DNA of 64,000 nt from DASUKM01 sp036278735. GTDB lineage: Bacteria; Acidobacteriota; Vicinamibacteria; Vicinamibacterales; 2-12-FULL-66-21. Position numbers and translations under genes: made by a program. The stretch covers positions 116,600 to 180,599 of the forward strand of contig DASUKM010000029.1 in the NCBI GenBank assembly GCA_036278735.1, written 5' to 3'. Each line of letters starts with the position of its first letter. Within the stretch, counting starts at the first letter, position 1. A model generated the notes under the pieces. That model did no database searches. It was not told the origin of the DNA and saw nothing but the letters and a program-made list of their open reading frames with translations. This document shows, piece after piece, positions 45,673 through 54,052 of this stretch.

Positions 45673-45873
45673 GATTTCGCTCCCGGCACGCGACGGCCGC
45701 GGCGTGCGTACGCCTGCGGCGGAGGACGGAAACCAGCACCGCGCTTCGGACCGCTCGACGAGCCGTCGAAAGAGTCACGTGGACGCACAGAAGATGAACA
45801 GCAGGGCTCGGATGCGGGTGTCTGGCTCGGTTTCAGCGTAGCACAGAGGCGCACGCGAGGCGCGACGAGTGCG

Positions 45874-48465
45874 TCAGTCCGCTCGCAGAGACTCGACGGG
45901 ATCCACGCGCAGCGCCCGCTTCAACGGCACGAAGGCGGCCGCCATGACCACGCCGGCAAGCATGAGAACGGCGGCGGCGTACGTGGCCCTATCCACCGGC
46001 GACACGCCGAACAGCAGGGTGTGGATCACACGTCGGACGGCCACGCTGAGCATGATCCCTCCGGCGGCCCCCACCCCGGCGGCTGCCATCGCCCGGGCGC
46101 CGGTGGCGGCGATGATGTCCTGCCTCGACGCGCCAAGGGCCAGCCGGATGCCGATGTCGTGGTGCTGCTGCGCAATGACGTAGCTCAGCAGGCCATAGAC
46201 CCCGACGGCGGCCAGCATGAGGGCGATCGCGGCAAAGATCGCCACCAGCACCGTATTGAGCCGGCGGCTCGCGATGGTCTCGTCGAGCAGGGCGTGAAGC
46301 GAGCCCATGCGCGATACCGGTTGCTGGGGATCGATCGCGCGCACGGCGTCCTCGAGAGCCTGGACGGCGTTCGCCGGCGCATTCGTCGTCGTGCGCACGA
46401 CGATCCACAGATTCAGCGGGGCGACCTGCCTCAACGGCTCGTACGATTCGGTGAAGACCGGCGCGTCGATGCCCCCGCGTTTCGTGTCGGCCACGACGCC
46501 GACGATCCGCATCCACGGACTGGTCGCGCCAAAACGAATCCGTCGTCCAATCGCGTTCCCCGCCGGCCAGTATTTCTTGGCCGTCGTGTCGTTGACGATC
46601 GTCACCCGCTCGGCGTGCGCACCGTCGGCATCCGTGAAGTACCGGCCGCGAAGCAGAGGAATCCTCATGGCGCGGAAGAACCCCGGCGTCACCGCGTCGT
46701 AGGTCAGCGGCGTCCTGATCGCTTCCGCCCGGCCTTCGATCTGAAAGTCCCCGGAGACCGGCAGGCGGCTGAGGAGCAACGACGTGGCGCCCGCGGCCGA
46801 TTGAATGCCGGGCACCGCCCGCAACCGGTCCGTCAGGCTCTCGAAAAAGGTGACGCTCTTTGCCCCTGCGTCGTACTTCGCGGGCGGCAGGCTGACGTGG
46901 CCGACCACCATCTGGTCCGGATCGAACCCGAGGTCCACCGCCTGCATGTGCGCGAAACTTCTCAGCAGCAGGCCCGCGCCGGTCAGGAGCACGAAGGCGA
47001 GCGCCACCTGAACCGCGAGCAGTCCCGTGCGGATCCATGCCGCGCCGCGGTGTCCGCTGATGCGCGATCCGCCGCGGATCAGATCGGCCCGGCCCCGCCT
47101 GGTTGCCTGAATCGCGGGGACCGCGCCGAACAGGAGCGCGGTCAACGCCGTCACGACCACCGCGTACACGGCGACCGTCCAGTTCACGTGAACGTCGCGG
47201 AGCTGCGGCAGCGCGGGCGGCGCGAGGCGCACGACGGCCCGTACGAGGCCGGCGCCGAGCGCCAGACCGATAGCGCCGCCGATCCCGAAGAGCACCATCA
47301 CCTCGGTCAGCAACTGCCGGATGACGCGACCGCGTCCCGCGCCGAGGGCTTCGCGCAGCGCGATCTCGCGCTCCCGCTCCGACGCGCGCGCGATTAACAT
47401 GCCGGCCACGTTCGCGCAGGCGATGAGCAGCACGAGGAGGACGGCACCCTCCAGGACGAACAGGGCGGGCCTGACGGTGGCGGTCAATTCGTCCTGCAGG
47501 TCGACGAGCGAGACGCCGAGGCTTCGATCGCCGACGTATTGCGCCGCCAGCCGGCGCGAGAGCGCATCCATCTCGCCCTGCGCCTGCGCCAACGTCACCC
47601 CGGACTTCAGGCGGGCGACGGTCCAGAGCCAGAACGTGCTTCGTGCCGCGCGCAGATCGGCGTCCGGCGCGAGCGGTTCCCAGAGATCGATGTCGCGCGC
47701 CGGATAGACGAACGAAGACGGCATGACGCCGACCACCGTGTACGGATGGCCGTCCAGCGTGATCGCGCGGCCGACGATACGCGGATCGGCGCCGAACCGC
47801 CTGGCCCAGAGGCCATGGCTGAGGATCGCCTTGCGAGGCGCGCCGAAGGCGTCGTCGCCGGACGAAAACGCGGTGCCGGCGAGCGGGCGTGCGCCCATTA
47901 CCTGGAAGAAGTTCCCTGTCACGCGCGCGCTTCGCACCTGCTCGGGGTACTCCGAGCCGGTGAGCACGTGCGTGGCCGTGCTGTAGGCGGCAAATGCCTC
48001 GATGGTCGTGCTGTCGGTCCGCCAGTCGGCCAGCCGCGGATAGGACGTGAGATCGTGATCGAATCCCTGCTCGGGGTTCCTGACCCACACCATCACCAGA
48101 CGATCGGGGTGATCGTAGGGGAGCTGCCGCAGCAGCACGGCTTCGACCACGCTGAAAATCGCGGTGTTGGTCCCGATCCCCAGCGCCAGTGTGATGAGGG
48201 CGGTGGCGGTGAACCACCGCGCCTTCCGCAACGTCCTGAACGCGTACCTGAGATCGTTCAGCACGAGGTCACCATGTTCCCTGGGCGCTTCGACGAGAAC
48301 GCCGCCGATCGCGTGGAGGCAGACGAGAACGGCATCCAGCGGCCCGAGAGCATTGCGGAGACTGTCGGCGAACACGCGCCGCATCTCGCCGGCGTACTCG
48401 TCGCGAAAGCTCGCCGGATACAAATGCAGCGCCGCGACGAAGATCGACGTCGCGAGACGTTTCAC
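45874..48465 (-). CDS. ADOP-type ABC transporter permease (PadR-coupled), 863 aa
   Basis: An ADOP permease with a ~75-residue soluble prefix (L-H-L-Y-P-A-S-F-R-D-E-Y-A-G-E-M), then the duplicated MacB_PCD/FtsX layout. The first helix is L-I-T-L-A-L-G-I-G-T-N-T-A-I-F-S (~90-105), and the end is R-V-D-P-V-E-S-L-R-A-D. Its ATG overlaps the stop of the PadR gene by four bases (ATGA), so regulator and permease are co-translated. This coupling is typical of acidobacterial ADOP loci and suggests the permease level is set by PadR. Confidence 0.92.
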   Translation of the reverse strand: MKRLATSIFVAALHLYPASFRDEYAGEMRRVFADSLRNALGPLDAVLVCLHAIGGVLVEAPREHGDLVLNDLRYAFRTLRKARWFTATALITLALGIGTNTAIFSVVEAVLLRQLPYDHPDRLVMVWVRNPEQGFDHDLTSYPRLADWRTDSTTIEAFAAYSTATHVLTGSEYPEQVRSARVTGNFFQVMGARPLAGTAFSSGDDAFGAPRKAILSHGLWARRFGADPRIVGRAITLDGHPYTVVGVMPSSFVYPARDIDLWEPLAPDADLRAARSTFWLWTVARLKSGVTLAQAQGEMDALSRRLAAQYVGDRSLGVSLVDLQDELTATVRPALFVLEGAVLLVLLIACANVAGMLIARASEREREIALREALGAGRGRVIRQLLTEVMVLFGIGGAIGLALGAGLVRAVVRLAPPALPQLRDVHVNWTVAVYAVVVTALTALLFGAVPAIQATRRGRADLIRGGSRISGHRGAAWIRTGLLAVQVALAFVLLTGAGLLLRSFAHMQAVDLGFDPDQMVVGHVSLPPAKYDAGAKSVTFFESLTDRLRAVPGIQSAAGATSLLLSRLPVSGDFQIEGRAEAIRTPLTYDAVTPGFFRAMRIPLLRGRYFTDADGAHAERVTIVNDTTAKKYWPAGNAIGRRIRFGATSPWMRIVGVVADTKRGGIDAPVFTESYEPLRQVAPLNLWIVVRTTTNAPANAVQALEDAVRAIDPQQPVSRMGSLHALLDETIASRRLNTVLVAIFAAIALMLAAVGVYGLLSYVIAQQHHDIGIRLALGASRQDIIAATGARAMAAAGVGAAGGIMLSVAVRRVIHTLLFGVSPVDRATYAAAVLMLAGVVMAAAFVPLKRALRVDPVESLRAD

Positions 48466-48806
48466 GGGCGTCGTCCCGAAGGTGTCCGCAACAGCCCGGT
48501 GGCCCGGGCGTCGGCGAGCAACCGCGCCAGCCGGCGAGCCTCCTCTTCGGCCACCCTGCGCCCGAACCGCGTCAGCCGGTAGTAGCGCCGCCGCTCATCG
48601 TCCTGGCGCGGGTCGGGGCGCTCGGCCAGTTCCTCGATCAGCCCGTCCTCCAGCAGCCGCTTGATCGACGCGTAGAGACTGCTCGGGCTCAAGCGGAGTG
48701 CCCCGTTGGTGCGTTCCGCCACGTCGAGCAGGATTGAGTACCCGTGACGGTCGCGGTCGGCGAGCGAGACGAGGATGTGAAACGTGGCGCGCGGCAGCGA
48801 TCGCAT
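48462..48806 (-). CDS. PadR family transcriptional regulator
   Basis: A 114-residue PadR winged-helix protein: R-H-G-Y-S-I-L-L-D-V (residues ~20-29), L-S-P-S-S-L-Y-A-S-I-K-R-L-L-E-D-G-L-I as the recognition helix and wing lead-in, and R-R-Y-Y-R-L-T-R-F-G-R-R before the dimerisation helix. The ATG at 48806 is used; a GTG three codons earlier is possible. It is co-translated with the following ADOP gene. A CTATA/TATAG inverted repeat sits just upstream and probably is its operator. Confidence 0.92.
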   Translation of the reverse strand: MRSLPRATFHILVSLADRDRHGYSILLDVAERTNGALRLSPSSLYASIKRLLEDGLIEELAERPDPRQDDERRRYYRLTRFGRRVAEEEARRLARLLADARATGLLRTPSGRRP

Positions 48807-48814
48807 CGCGGACA

Positions 48815-48835
48815 CTATATCCGATTATGCTATAG
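48815..48835. promoter_or_regulatory. Candidate PadR operator upstream of padR-ADOP
   Basis: On the minus strand CTATA-11 bp-TATAG is an inverted repeat ending nine bases before the PadR start, and it is AT-rich in a GC-rich setting. It overlaps the likely -10 region (CATAAT). PadR proteins commonly bind AT-rich dyads at their own promoter. The second PadR gene of the window has CTATATATAG in the same place. Confidence 0.5.
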
Positions 48836-48863
48836 CGATCGAGGGAATAGATGGGCGCGATCG

Positions 48864-51308
48864 TCACTCGCGACGCAGGCACACCGCCGGCTCGGTGCGC
48901 GAGGCCCGGATGGCGGGCAGCGCCGTCGCCGCGAGCGCGACGATGGCGAGCAGCACCGGCGCGGCACAGAGCGCCGCGGGATCCAGCGGGCTGACGTCGA
49001 ACAGCAGCGATCGCATCAGCCGGGCCGCCAGCGCCGCGGCCACGAGGCCGGTGGCCGCTCCGCCCACGATCATCCGCGCGCCGTCGGCGACGACGGCCGT
49101 CGCGATGCGGGCGGGCGTCGCGCCGAGCACGAGTCGGACACCGATCTCGCGCGCCTGCCCCGTCACCGTCCAGGCCAACAAGCCGTAGAGTCCCGCGGCG
49201 GCGAGCACCACCGTCAGGCCCGCGAACAGCACGAACAGCGAGAAGTTCGACCGCCAGGGCGTCTCCAGTCGCGAGACCACGTCGTCCATGACGTCCACGG
49301 TGACGGAACCCTGGCCGTTGAGCGCCCTCGTGCGCTGGCGGATCGTGGGCGCGAGCGCTGCCGGCTCGACGCCGGTCCGGAACATGAAATCGCCGATGCG
49401 ATCCGGCGACTGCGCGAAGGGGGCGTAGATCGTCGGCGTCGGCGCCTCGAGCGTCCGGTACCGCATGTCGGCCGCCACGCCGACGATCGTTCGGAAGACC
49501 GGCTGCGCGCCTGGTCCGCGGTCCTGTGCAGGCACCTGCAGCCGCTTGCCGAGCGCCGGCTCGCCGGGCCAGGCGAGGCGCGCAAATCCCTCGCTCACGA
49601 TCAGCACGGGCATCGTCGCCGCACGGTCGGCATCGGTGAAGGACCGTCCCTCGACGATTCGGCCCCCCAATGTCCTGAAATAACCGGGCGTGATCGTCTC
49701 GACGTTCACATACGGATTCCGACCGCCTTCGGCCGGCGTCTGCCGTTCGGTGCGAAAGCGCGAGTCCAGGCCAATCGGCCCCTGGAGCGGCCGGAGCGAC
49801 ACGCCGGCGGCCGAGATCACGCCAGGCACTGTGGAAAGGTCGTCGAGCGCGCGCGTCAACAGCAGGCGTGCCTCGGTGTCGCCGATCGGCCCGGCCGGCA
49901 TCGCGAAGTGCACGGCAAGCAGATGTGACGGCTGGAAACCCAGATCGAGTCGGCCAAGCTGGCCGACGCTGCGGGCGAGCAAGCCGGCAGCCGTCAGCAG
50001 GAGGACGGCGGCCGCCAGCTCCCCGGCGATCAGGAGACGCCGCAGTGGCGCGCGATGACCAGTGCGAACGACCGTCGCCGCGTCGCGGCGAAACACCTGC
50101 TCGATTTGGCGCATGGTCAACGCCACCGCGGGCGTGATCGAGCTGGCGAGCGCGGCCAGCAGGCCTGTTGCCGCCGCCGCGCCAAGCGCCGCCATGTTCA
50201 CGCCGGCGTCCGACAAGCGCGGAATATCCGCTGGCAGCCGCGAGACGATCGCCGGCAATCCGATCATCGTGAGGCCGAGCCCGCCCGCCGATGCGAGCGC
50301 CGAGACGATCAGGGCCTCGCACAGCAGAAGGCGCGCCAGTGCCGCACGCGAGGCCCCGAGCGCCAGGCGTATGGCGTACTCGCGCGATCGCCCCGCCGCG
50401 CGGACGAGCATGAGCCCTGACACGTTGGCGCATGCGACGAGCAGCAGCACTACCGCGGCAGCCAGCCACGCAGAGACGCCGGCGCGGGCCGGCCCGAGGA
50501 TCGCCGCGACGATCGACCGGACTCGGGACTCGACGTGCGCCTCACGATGTGTCCGCCGCGACTGATCGGCAATCACCCGGTTCAGGTCTCTCCGCGCCGC
50601 GTCGATGGACGTGCCGGGTTTCAATCGCCCCACCACGAACAGAACGCCGATATCGAAGATGTCGACCGGCCCGTTCGGGATGCCGTTCGCGATGCTCGTC
50701 AGGTCGGGCACCAGCGGAGTCCAGACGTCGGTGCCGGCAGGAAACATGAACGCCGCGGGCATGATCCCGACGACGGTGAACGTCTGGCCGCTGAGGGTGA
50801 TCGTCCGGCCGACCATGCCGGGATCGCCGCCGAACTGTCGGCGCCAGAAGCCGTCGCTCAGGACGATCGTTCGCGCAGAGCCGCGACGGTCGTCGTCGGA
50901 ATGAAACGTCCGGCCGAGCAGCGGCGTCGCGCCGAGGAGATCGAAGAAGTTGCCGCCAACCGAGCGGTATCGCACGGGGACCGTGCCCGTGTCCGTGCGC
51001 AGATCCCAGATCCACTCAGTGGAGCCGATGGGACAGAGATCCTCGAATGCGTGTGTGCCGGCGCGCCAGTCCTCCACGTCGCGGTACGACACCTCGGACT
51101 GCGGCACGAGCTGGTCTTCGCCGGCGATGACGAGGCGCGCCTGGTCGACGAAGGGAAACGGACGAAAGAGGACGGCATCCGCAATCGAAAACACCGTCGT
51201 GGCCCCGGCGATGCCGAGGGCGAGCAGCAGCGCGGCGAGGCCCGTGAAGGATGGGGTCGCGCGAAGGGCCCGCGCCGCCAGCCGGAGATCGCGCAGCCAT
51301 GCCGACAT
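48864..51308 (-). CDS. ADOP-type ABC transporter permease, 814 aa
   Basis: An ADOP permease without the soluble prefix. The ATG at 51308 is preceded by AAAGGCGGG, and an in-frame start seven codons earlier is less likely. It opens M-S-A-W-L-R-D-L-R-L-A-A-R-A-L-R, then the first helix (L-L-L-A-L-G-I-A-G-A-T-T-V-F-S). The first periplasmic core contains W-R-R-Q-F-G-G-D-P-G-M-V-G-R-T-I-T-L-S-G, a recurring ADOP motif. The C-terminal three-helix FtsX unit ends R-A-S-R-T-E-P-A-V-C-L-R-R-E. Its stop lies 58 bp upstream of the PadR gene, in the same direction, so it may be read into that transcript. Confidence 0.9.
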   Translation of the reverse strand: MSAWLRDLRLAARALRATPSFTGLAALLLALGIAGATTVFSIADAVLFRPFPFVDQARLVIAGEDQLVPQSEVSYRDVEDWRAGTHAFEDLCPIGSTEWIWDLRTDTGTVPVRYRSVGGNFFDLLGATPLLGRTFHSDDDRRGSARTIVLSDGFWRRQFGGDPGMVGRTITLSGQTFTVVGIMPAAFMFPAGTDVWTPLVPDLTSIANGIPNGPVDIFDIGVLFVVGRLKPGTSIDAARRDLNRVIADQSRRTHREAHVESRVRSIVAAILGPARAGVSAWLAAAVVLLLVACANVSGLMLVRAAGRSREYAIRLALGASRAALARLLLCEALIVSALASAGGLGLTMIGLPAIVSRLPADIPRLSDAGVNMAALGAAAATGLLAALASSITPAVALTMRQIEQVFRRDAATVVRTGHRAPLRRLLIAGELAAAVLLLTAAGLLARSVGQLGRLDLGFQPSHLLAVHFAMPAGPIGDTEARLLLTRALDDLSTVPGVISAAGVSLRPLQGPIGLDSRFRTERQTPAEGGRNPYVNVETITPGYFRTLGGRIVEGRSFTDADRAATMPVLIVSEGFARLAWPGEPALGKRLQVPAQDRGPGAQPVFRTIVGVAADMRYRTLEAPTPTIYAPFAQSPDRIGDFMFRTGVEPAALAPTIRQRTRALNGQGSVTVDVMDDVVSRLETPWRSNFSLFVLFAGLTVVLAAAGLYGLLAWTVTGQAREIGVRLVLGATPARIATAVVADGARMIVGGAATGLVAAALAARLMRSLLFDVSPLDPAALCAAPVLLAIVALAATALPAIRASRTEPAVCLRRE

Positions 51309-51383
51309 GCACCCGCCTTTATATCGCACGAGCGGGCCGCCACACGGATGAACACTCGCATGGGGCCAGCGGCGTGGGCGACC

Positions 51384-52100
51384 TCAGCGCAGCGTGAACC
51401 GGACCATCACCGTCATGAGGACCCGAACGGGCTGCCCGTCGAGTCGCGTTGGCGTGTACCGCCACTGGCGCACGGCGTCGATGGCGGCCTGATCGAGCAG
51501 CGGCACCGACTTCACGACGTGTATGTCCTCGACGCGGCCGTCGGGGCCGAGCACCGCTTCGAGGATCACCGTGCCCTCGACGCGCGCCGCGCGCGCAATC
51601 GCCGGATAGATCGGTCGTACGGCGGCGAGCCGCGCGGGTGCCACGACGCCCCCTCCCACGCGCACGGTGCGTGGCGCGACAGGCGGCACCGGCGCGGGCG
51701 GCGGCATCGCGGGAGGCGGACCCATCGCCGTGCCCGCACCGATCGAGGCACCCTCGGGCAGTCCGCCCTCGACCGGCAGATCCGCAGCAGCCGCCGGCGC
51801 AGGCGAGGGATGCTCGGGCAGGATCGCCGCCGGAGGGGTCAGCGGCACTGGTGACGCAGCCGGCGCCACGCGCGGTCGCACGATCGGCGCCGGCGGAACA
51901 GCGCGCGCGGCGATGAACGCGGCCGGATGCAGTGGCACGGGATCGGGCGGCGGCACCGCGGCGACGAGCGGAATCACGAGCAGCCCGATCCCGACGGCGA
52001 CGTGCGCCGCGATCGAGACGGGCAGAAGGGACCACGATCGCTGCGTGCGCGAGCGCGCACGCGAGTCGGCTCCGACGCCGCCGAACAGCTCTCCGGGCAT
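51384..52100 (-). CDS. TonB family protein
   Basis: A 238-residue energy-transducing protein. GGAGGTGCCGC precedes the ATG at 52100. One transmembrane helix is near residues 27-48 (S-I-A-A-H-V-A-V-G-I-G-L-L-V-I-P-L-V). A Pro/Ala-rich periplasmic spacer follows to ~155, and the C-terminal TonB domain includes A-V-R-P-I-Y-P-A-I-A-R-A-A-R-V-E-G-T-V and V-R-Q-W-R-Y-T-P-T-R-L-D-G-Q-P-V. It would link the inner membrane to outer-membrane receptors. No ExbB, ExbD or receptor gene is adjacent. Confidence 0.88.
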   Translation of the reverse strand: MPGELFGGVGADSRARSRTQRSWSLLPVSIAAHVAVGIGLLVIPLVAAVPPPDPVPLHPAAFIAARAVPPAPIVRPRVAPAASPVPLTPPAAILPEHPSPAPAAAADLPVEGGLPEGASIGAGTAMGPPPAMPPPAPVPPVAPRTVRVGGGVVAPARLAAVRPIYPAIARAARVEGTVILEAVLGPDGRVEDIHVVKSVPLLDQAAIDAVRQWRYTPTRLDGQPVRVLMTVMVRFTLR

Positions 52101-52237
52101 GCGGCACCTCCATCGCGCGCCGGTTCGAGCGTCGAGGTCCAAGCGCGACGCCCCGAACGCGCCACCTGTCACGTTGGACACCGGCGGTGACGGCGGGTTC
52201 CGTCGCGCGCAGATGCGGCGTGCCGAGGCGCTGCGGC

Positions 52238-52882
52238 CTACCTTGTCAGCACCAGGTGCATCGCTGTTTCGGTCGACGCGTGCTCCTTCACGCTGTAGCC
52301 GAGCGCCGGAAGGTCGAGCCCATCGAAGAGCGGCTCGCCGCGGCCGAGCAGGATCGGCGAGATCGCGAGGTGCAGCTCGTCGATGAGGCGGGCCTCCAGA
52401 TACTGACGGATGGTGGCCGCGCCGCCGCCGATCCGCACGTCCTTCCCCTGCGCGGCGGCCCGCGCGCGGTCCAGCGCCGCCTCGATCCCGTCGGTGACGA
52501 AATGAAAGACGGTGCCCCCCTCCATCTCCAGGGGAGGGCGCGGATGGTGCGTGAGGACGAACACCGGCACATGGTACGGGGGATTGGCGCCCCACCAGCC
52601 CTTCCACTCGTCGTCCGGCCACGGCCCGCGCACCGGCCCGAACATGTTGCGGCCCAGGATCCAGGCACCGAGATTCTCGAACGAGCGCACCGCGAACTCG
52701 TCGTCGACGCCGGTCGTTCCGCCTTCCTTCCGTAGAACGTTGTGCTGGAAGGTGCGGGTCGGCACGAACCACTGGTGCAGCCGTTCGCCGCCGCGGCCCA
52801 GCGGCTGCTCACGGTCCTGCTCGGGTCCGGCGCCGAAGCCGTCGACCGACACGCTGAAGGCGTTCACGCGAAGCTTGGACAA
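52238..52882 (-). CDS. Dihydrofolate reductase / RibD C-terminal family protein
   Basis: A 214-residue reductase-fold protein. A TTG at 52882 with GAAGGAGAG six bases before it is the best start and gives L-S-K-L-R-V-N-A-F-S-V-S-V-D-G-F; an ATG 14 codons earlier lacks a ribosome site. Motifs are G-A-W-I-L-G-R-N-M-F, V-F-V-L-T-H-H-P-R and V-R-I-G-G-G-A-A-T-I-R-Q-Y-L, typical of the RibD/DHFR-like family that binds NADPH. It is not a classical FolA, and the substrate is unknown. Confidence 0.85.
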   Translation of the reverse strand: MSKLRVNAFSVSVDGFGAGPEQDREQPLGRGGERLHQWFVPTRTFQHNVLRKEGGTTGVDDEFAVRSFENLGAWILGRNMFGPVRGPWPDDEWKGWWGANPPYHVPVFVLTHHPRPPLEMEGGTVFHFVTDGIEAALDRARAAAQGKDVRIGGGAATIRQYLEARLIDELHLAISPILLGRGEPLFDGLDLPALGYSVKEHASTETAMHLVLTR

Positions 52883-52990
52883 TGTCGTCTCTCCTTCATC
52901 GATGGATGATGCGCGACGATCCATGTAGGATTCGGCGATGATTCATATGGCTGGTCGCGCCGATCCAGGATCCGATGGCCTTATCGTTTC

Positions 52991-53173
52991 ATGACCGCCG
53001 CTGATTTTCGACGGATCGCGTTGAGCTTCGACGGCGCCGAGGAGGAATCGCACATGGGTGCGATCGACGTCAGGGTCGGGGGACGAATTTTCGCGACGCT
53101 GGCTTCGGCAAAAGAGGGTTTCGGAAACCTGATGCTCACACCGGACATGCAGGCGGTCGACGAGCGCCTTTGA
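52991..53173 (+). pseudogene. Truncated MmcQ/YjbR family gene
   Basis: Sixty residues from the ATG at 52991: M-T-A-A-D-F-R-R-I-A-L-S-F, then V-R-V-G-G-R-I-F-A-T-L and M-L-T-P-D-M-Q-A. These match the first half of MmcQ/YjbR-like proteins, normally ~115 residues. The frame ends with A-V-D-E-R-L and TGA at the point where the remnant of a dioxygenase gene on the other strand begins. It is probably cut short by the same deletion. Confidence 0.6.
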
Positions 53174-53570
53174 CGAGGCGTGCACGGTGAGCGGCCGCAG
53201 ACGACGATTCCTCCACACGACGCGAGACAGTCCAGCGGTTGTCTCTCACGCGCCAATGATTGGATCTGGCAGTCGGTGAGGAGTCCGAATCGGTGCGTGT
53301 CCGGGAGCACCCGCAACGGGCCATTGTCCTTCGTCGAGTCATCCAGGCTCACACGGAGCGCGACCACCTGCTCGAGCGCCCACGCGGGAGCATGCGCGTA
53401 CAACACACCGCGCTTCGTCGACCAGGGGCCCCACTCCGCGGTTGCCACCTTGCGGCCCGCCGTCGTGCGGTCGAGCGTCGCGGCCGATAGGTGCTGACCC
53501 ACATCGCGCATCTCCGCAGGCGTAAAGATTCCCTCAGCTATTCGATGGCCGTCGCCTGCCTGGATCATTG
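53165..53570 (-). pseudogene. Degraded phytanoyl-CoA dioxygenase (PhyH) gene
   Basis: Minus-strand fragments match the PhyH family in order. I-A-E-G-I-F-T-P-A-E-M-R-D-V is the N-terminal part. W-G-P-W-S-T-K-R-G-V follows after an internal deletion that removed the iron-binding HxD region. V-S-L-D-D-S-T-K-D-N-G-P-L-R-V-L-P-D-T-H-R comes next. Then C-G-G-I-V-V is followed, one base out of phase, by R-P-L-T-V-H-A-S-S-K-A near 53205-53180. A single missing C (GTCGTCTG for GTCGTCCTG) explains the frameshift. Both ends are missing. This region accounts for most of the ~415 bp between MmcQ and the next gene. Confidence 0.7.
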
Positions 53571-53588
53571 CTGCGTTGCACAATTCTC

Positions 53589-53966
53589 TCAGAGCCGCCA
53601 CAGATGTTCGACGTCGGTCAGGCGCACCGTGGCCATTGCAAGAGCAAACCAGAAACCGCCCCAGAACGTGAACAGCGCCATTCGCACGTTCCCGCGGCGC
53701 ACCCACCAATTGCCGAGAATGTTCAGGACCGCGCCGGTGCACACGGGCGCAATGATGAGGCTGACCCCAGGAACGATGAGGCGTGGTGCGACGTGCCGGT
53801 GCAGCACGAGCAGGCTGATGGCGCCGGCGATCGCACCCATAAGACAGTAGCCGATCGTGGCGAGCCACCGATTCGACTGCGCCTCGTCACTGATCGCTTC
53901 CTGCAGAACGGCGCCTGCGATGGCGAAGAGAATCTCGCCCAGGCACTCGACGAGGAGCCCAAGCAT
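53589..53966 (-). CDS. Small integral membrane protein, 125 aa
   Basis: A 125-residue hydrophobic protein with about four helices (residues ~3-20, 35-55, 63-85, 95-115). Helices are separated by short charged loops such as H-R-H-V-A-P-R and W-W-V-R-R-G-N-V-R. It opens M-L-G-L-L-V-E-C-L-G-E-I-L-F. GGAGG lies 15 bases before the ATG, rather far. No family recognised. It ends 18 bp before the dioxygenase remnant and is not obviously linked to neighbours. Confidence 0.6.
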   Translation of the reverse strand: MLGLLVECLGEILFAIAGAVLQEAISDEAQSNRWLATIGYCLMGAIAGAISLLVLHRHVAPRLIVPGVSLIIAPVCTGAVLNILGNWWVRRGNVRMALFTFWGGFWFALAMATVRLTDVEHLWRL

Positions 53967-54052
53967 GAAGTCGATCGTAAACCTCCGGACGCTCGAGAGA
54001 CACTAACCGGTGAAGCGGACGGTGCGTGCGACGGGGGTCGCTGGCGACTTCC

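Noticed and set aside
43900..47397. A ~1165-codon open frame on the plus strand across the radical SAM and ADOP genes
   Set aside because: It crosses two well supported genes of the other strand and has no recognisable domain or start signal.
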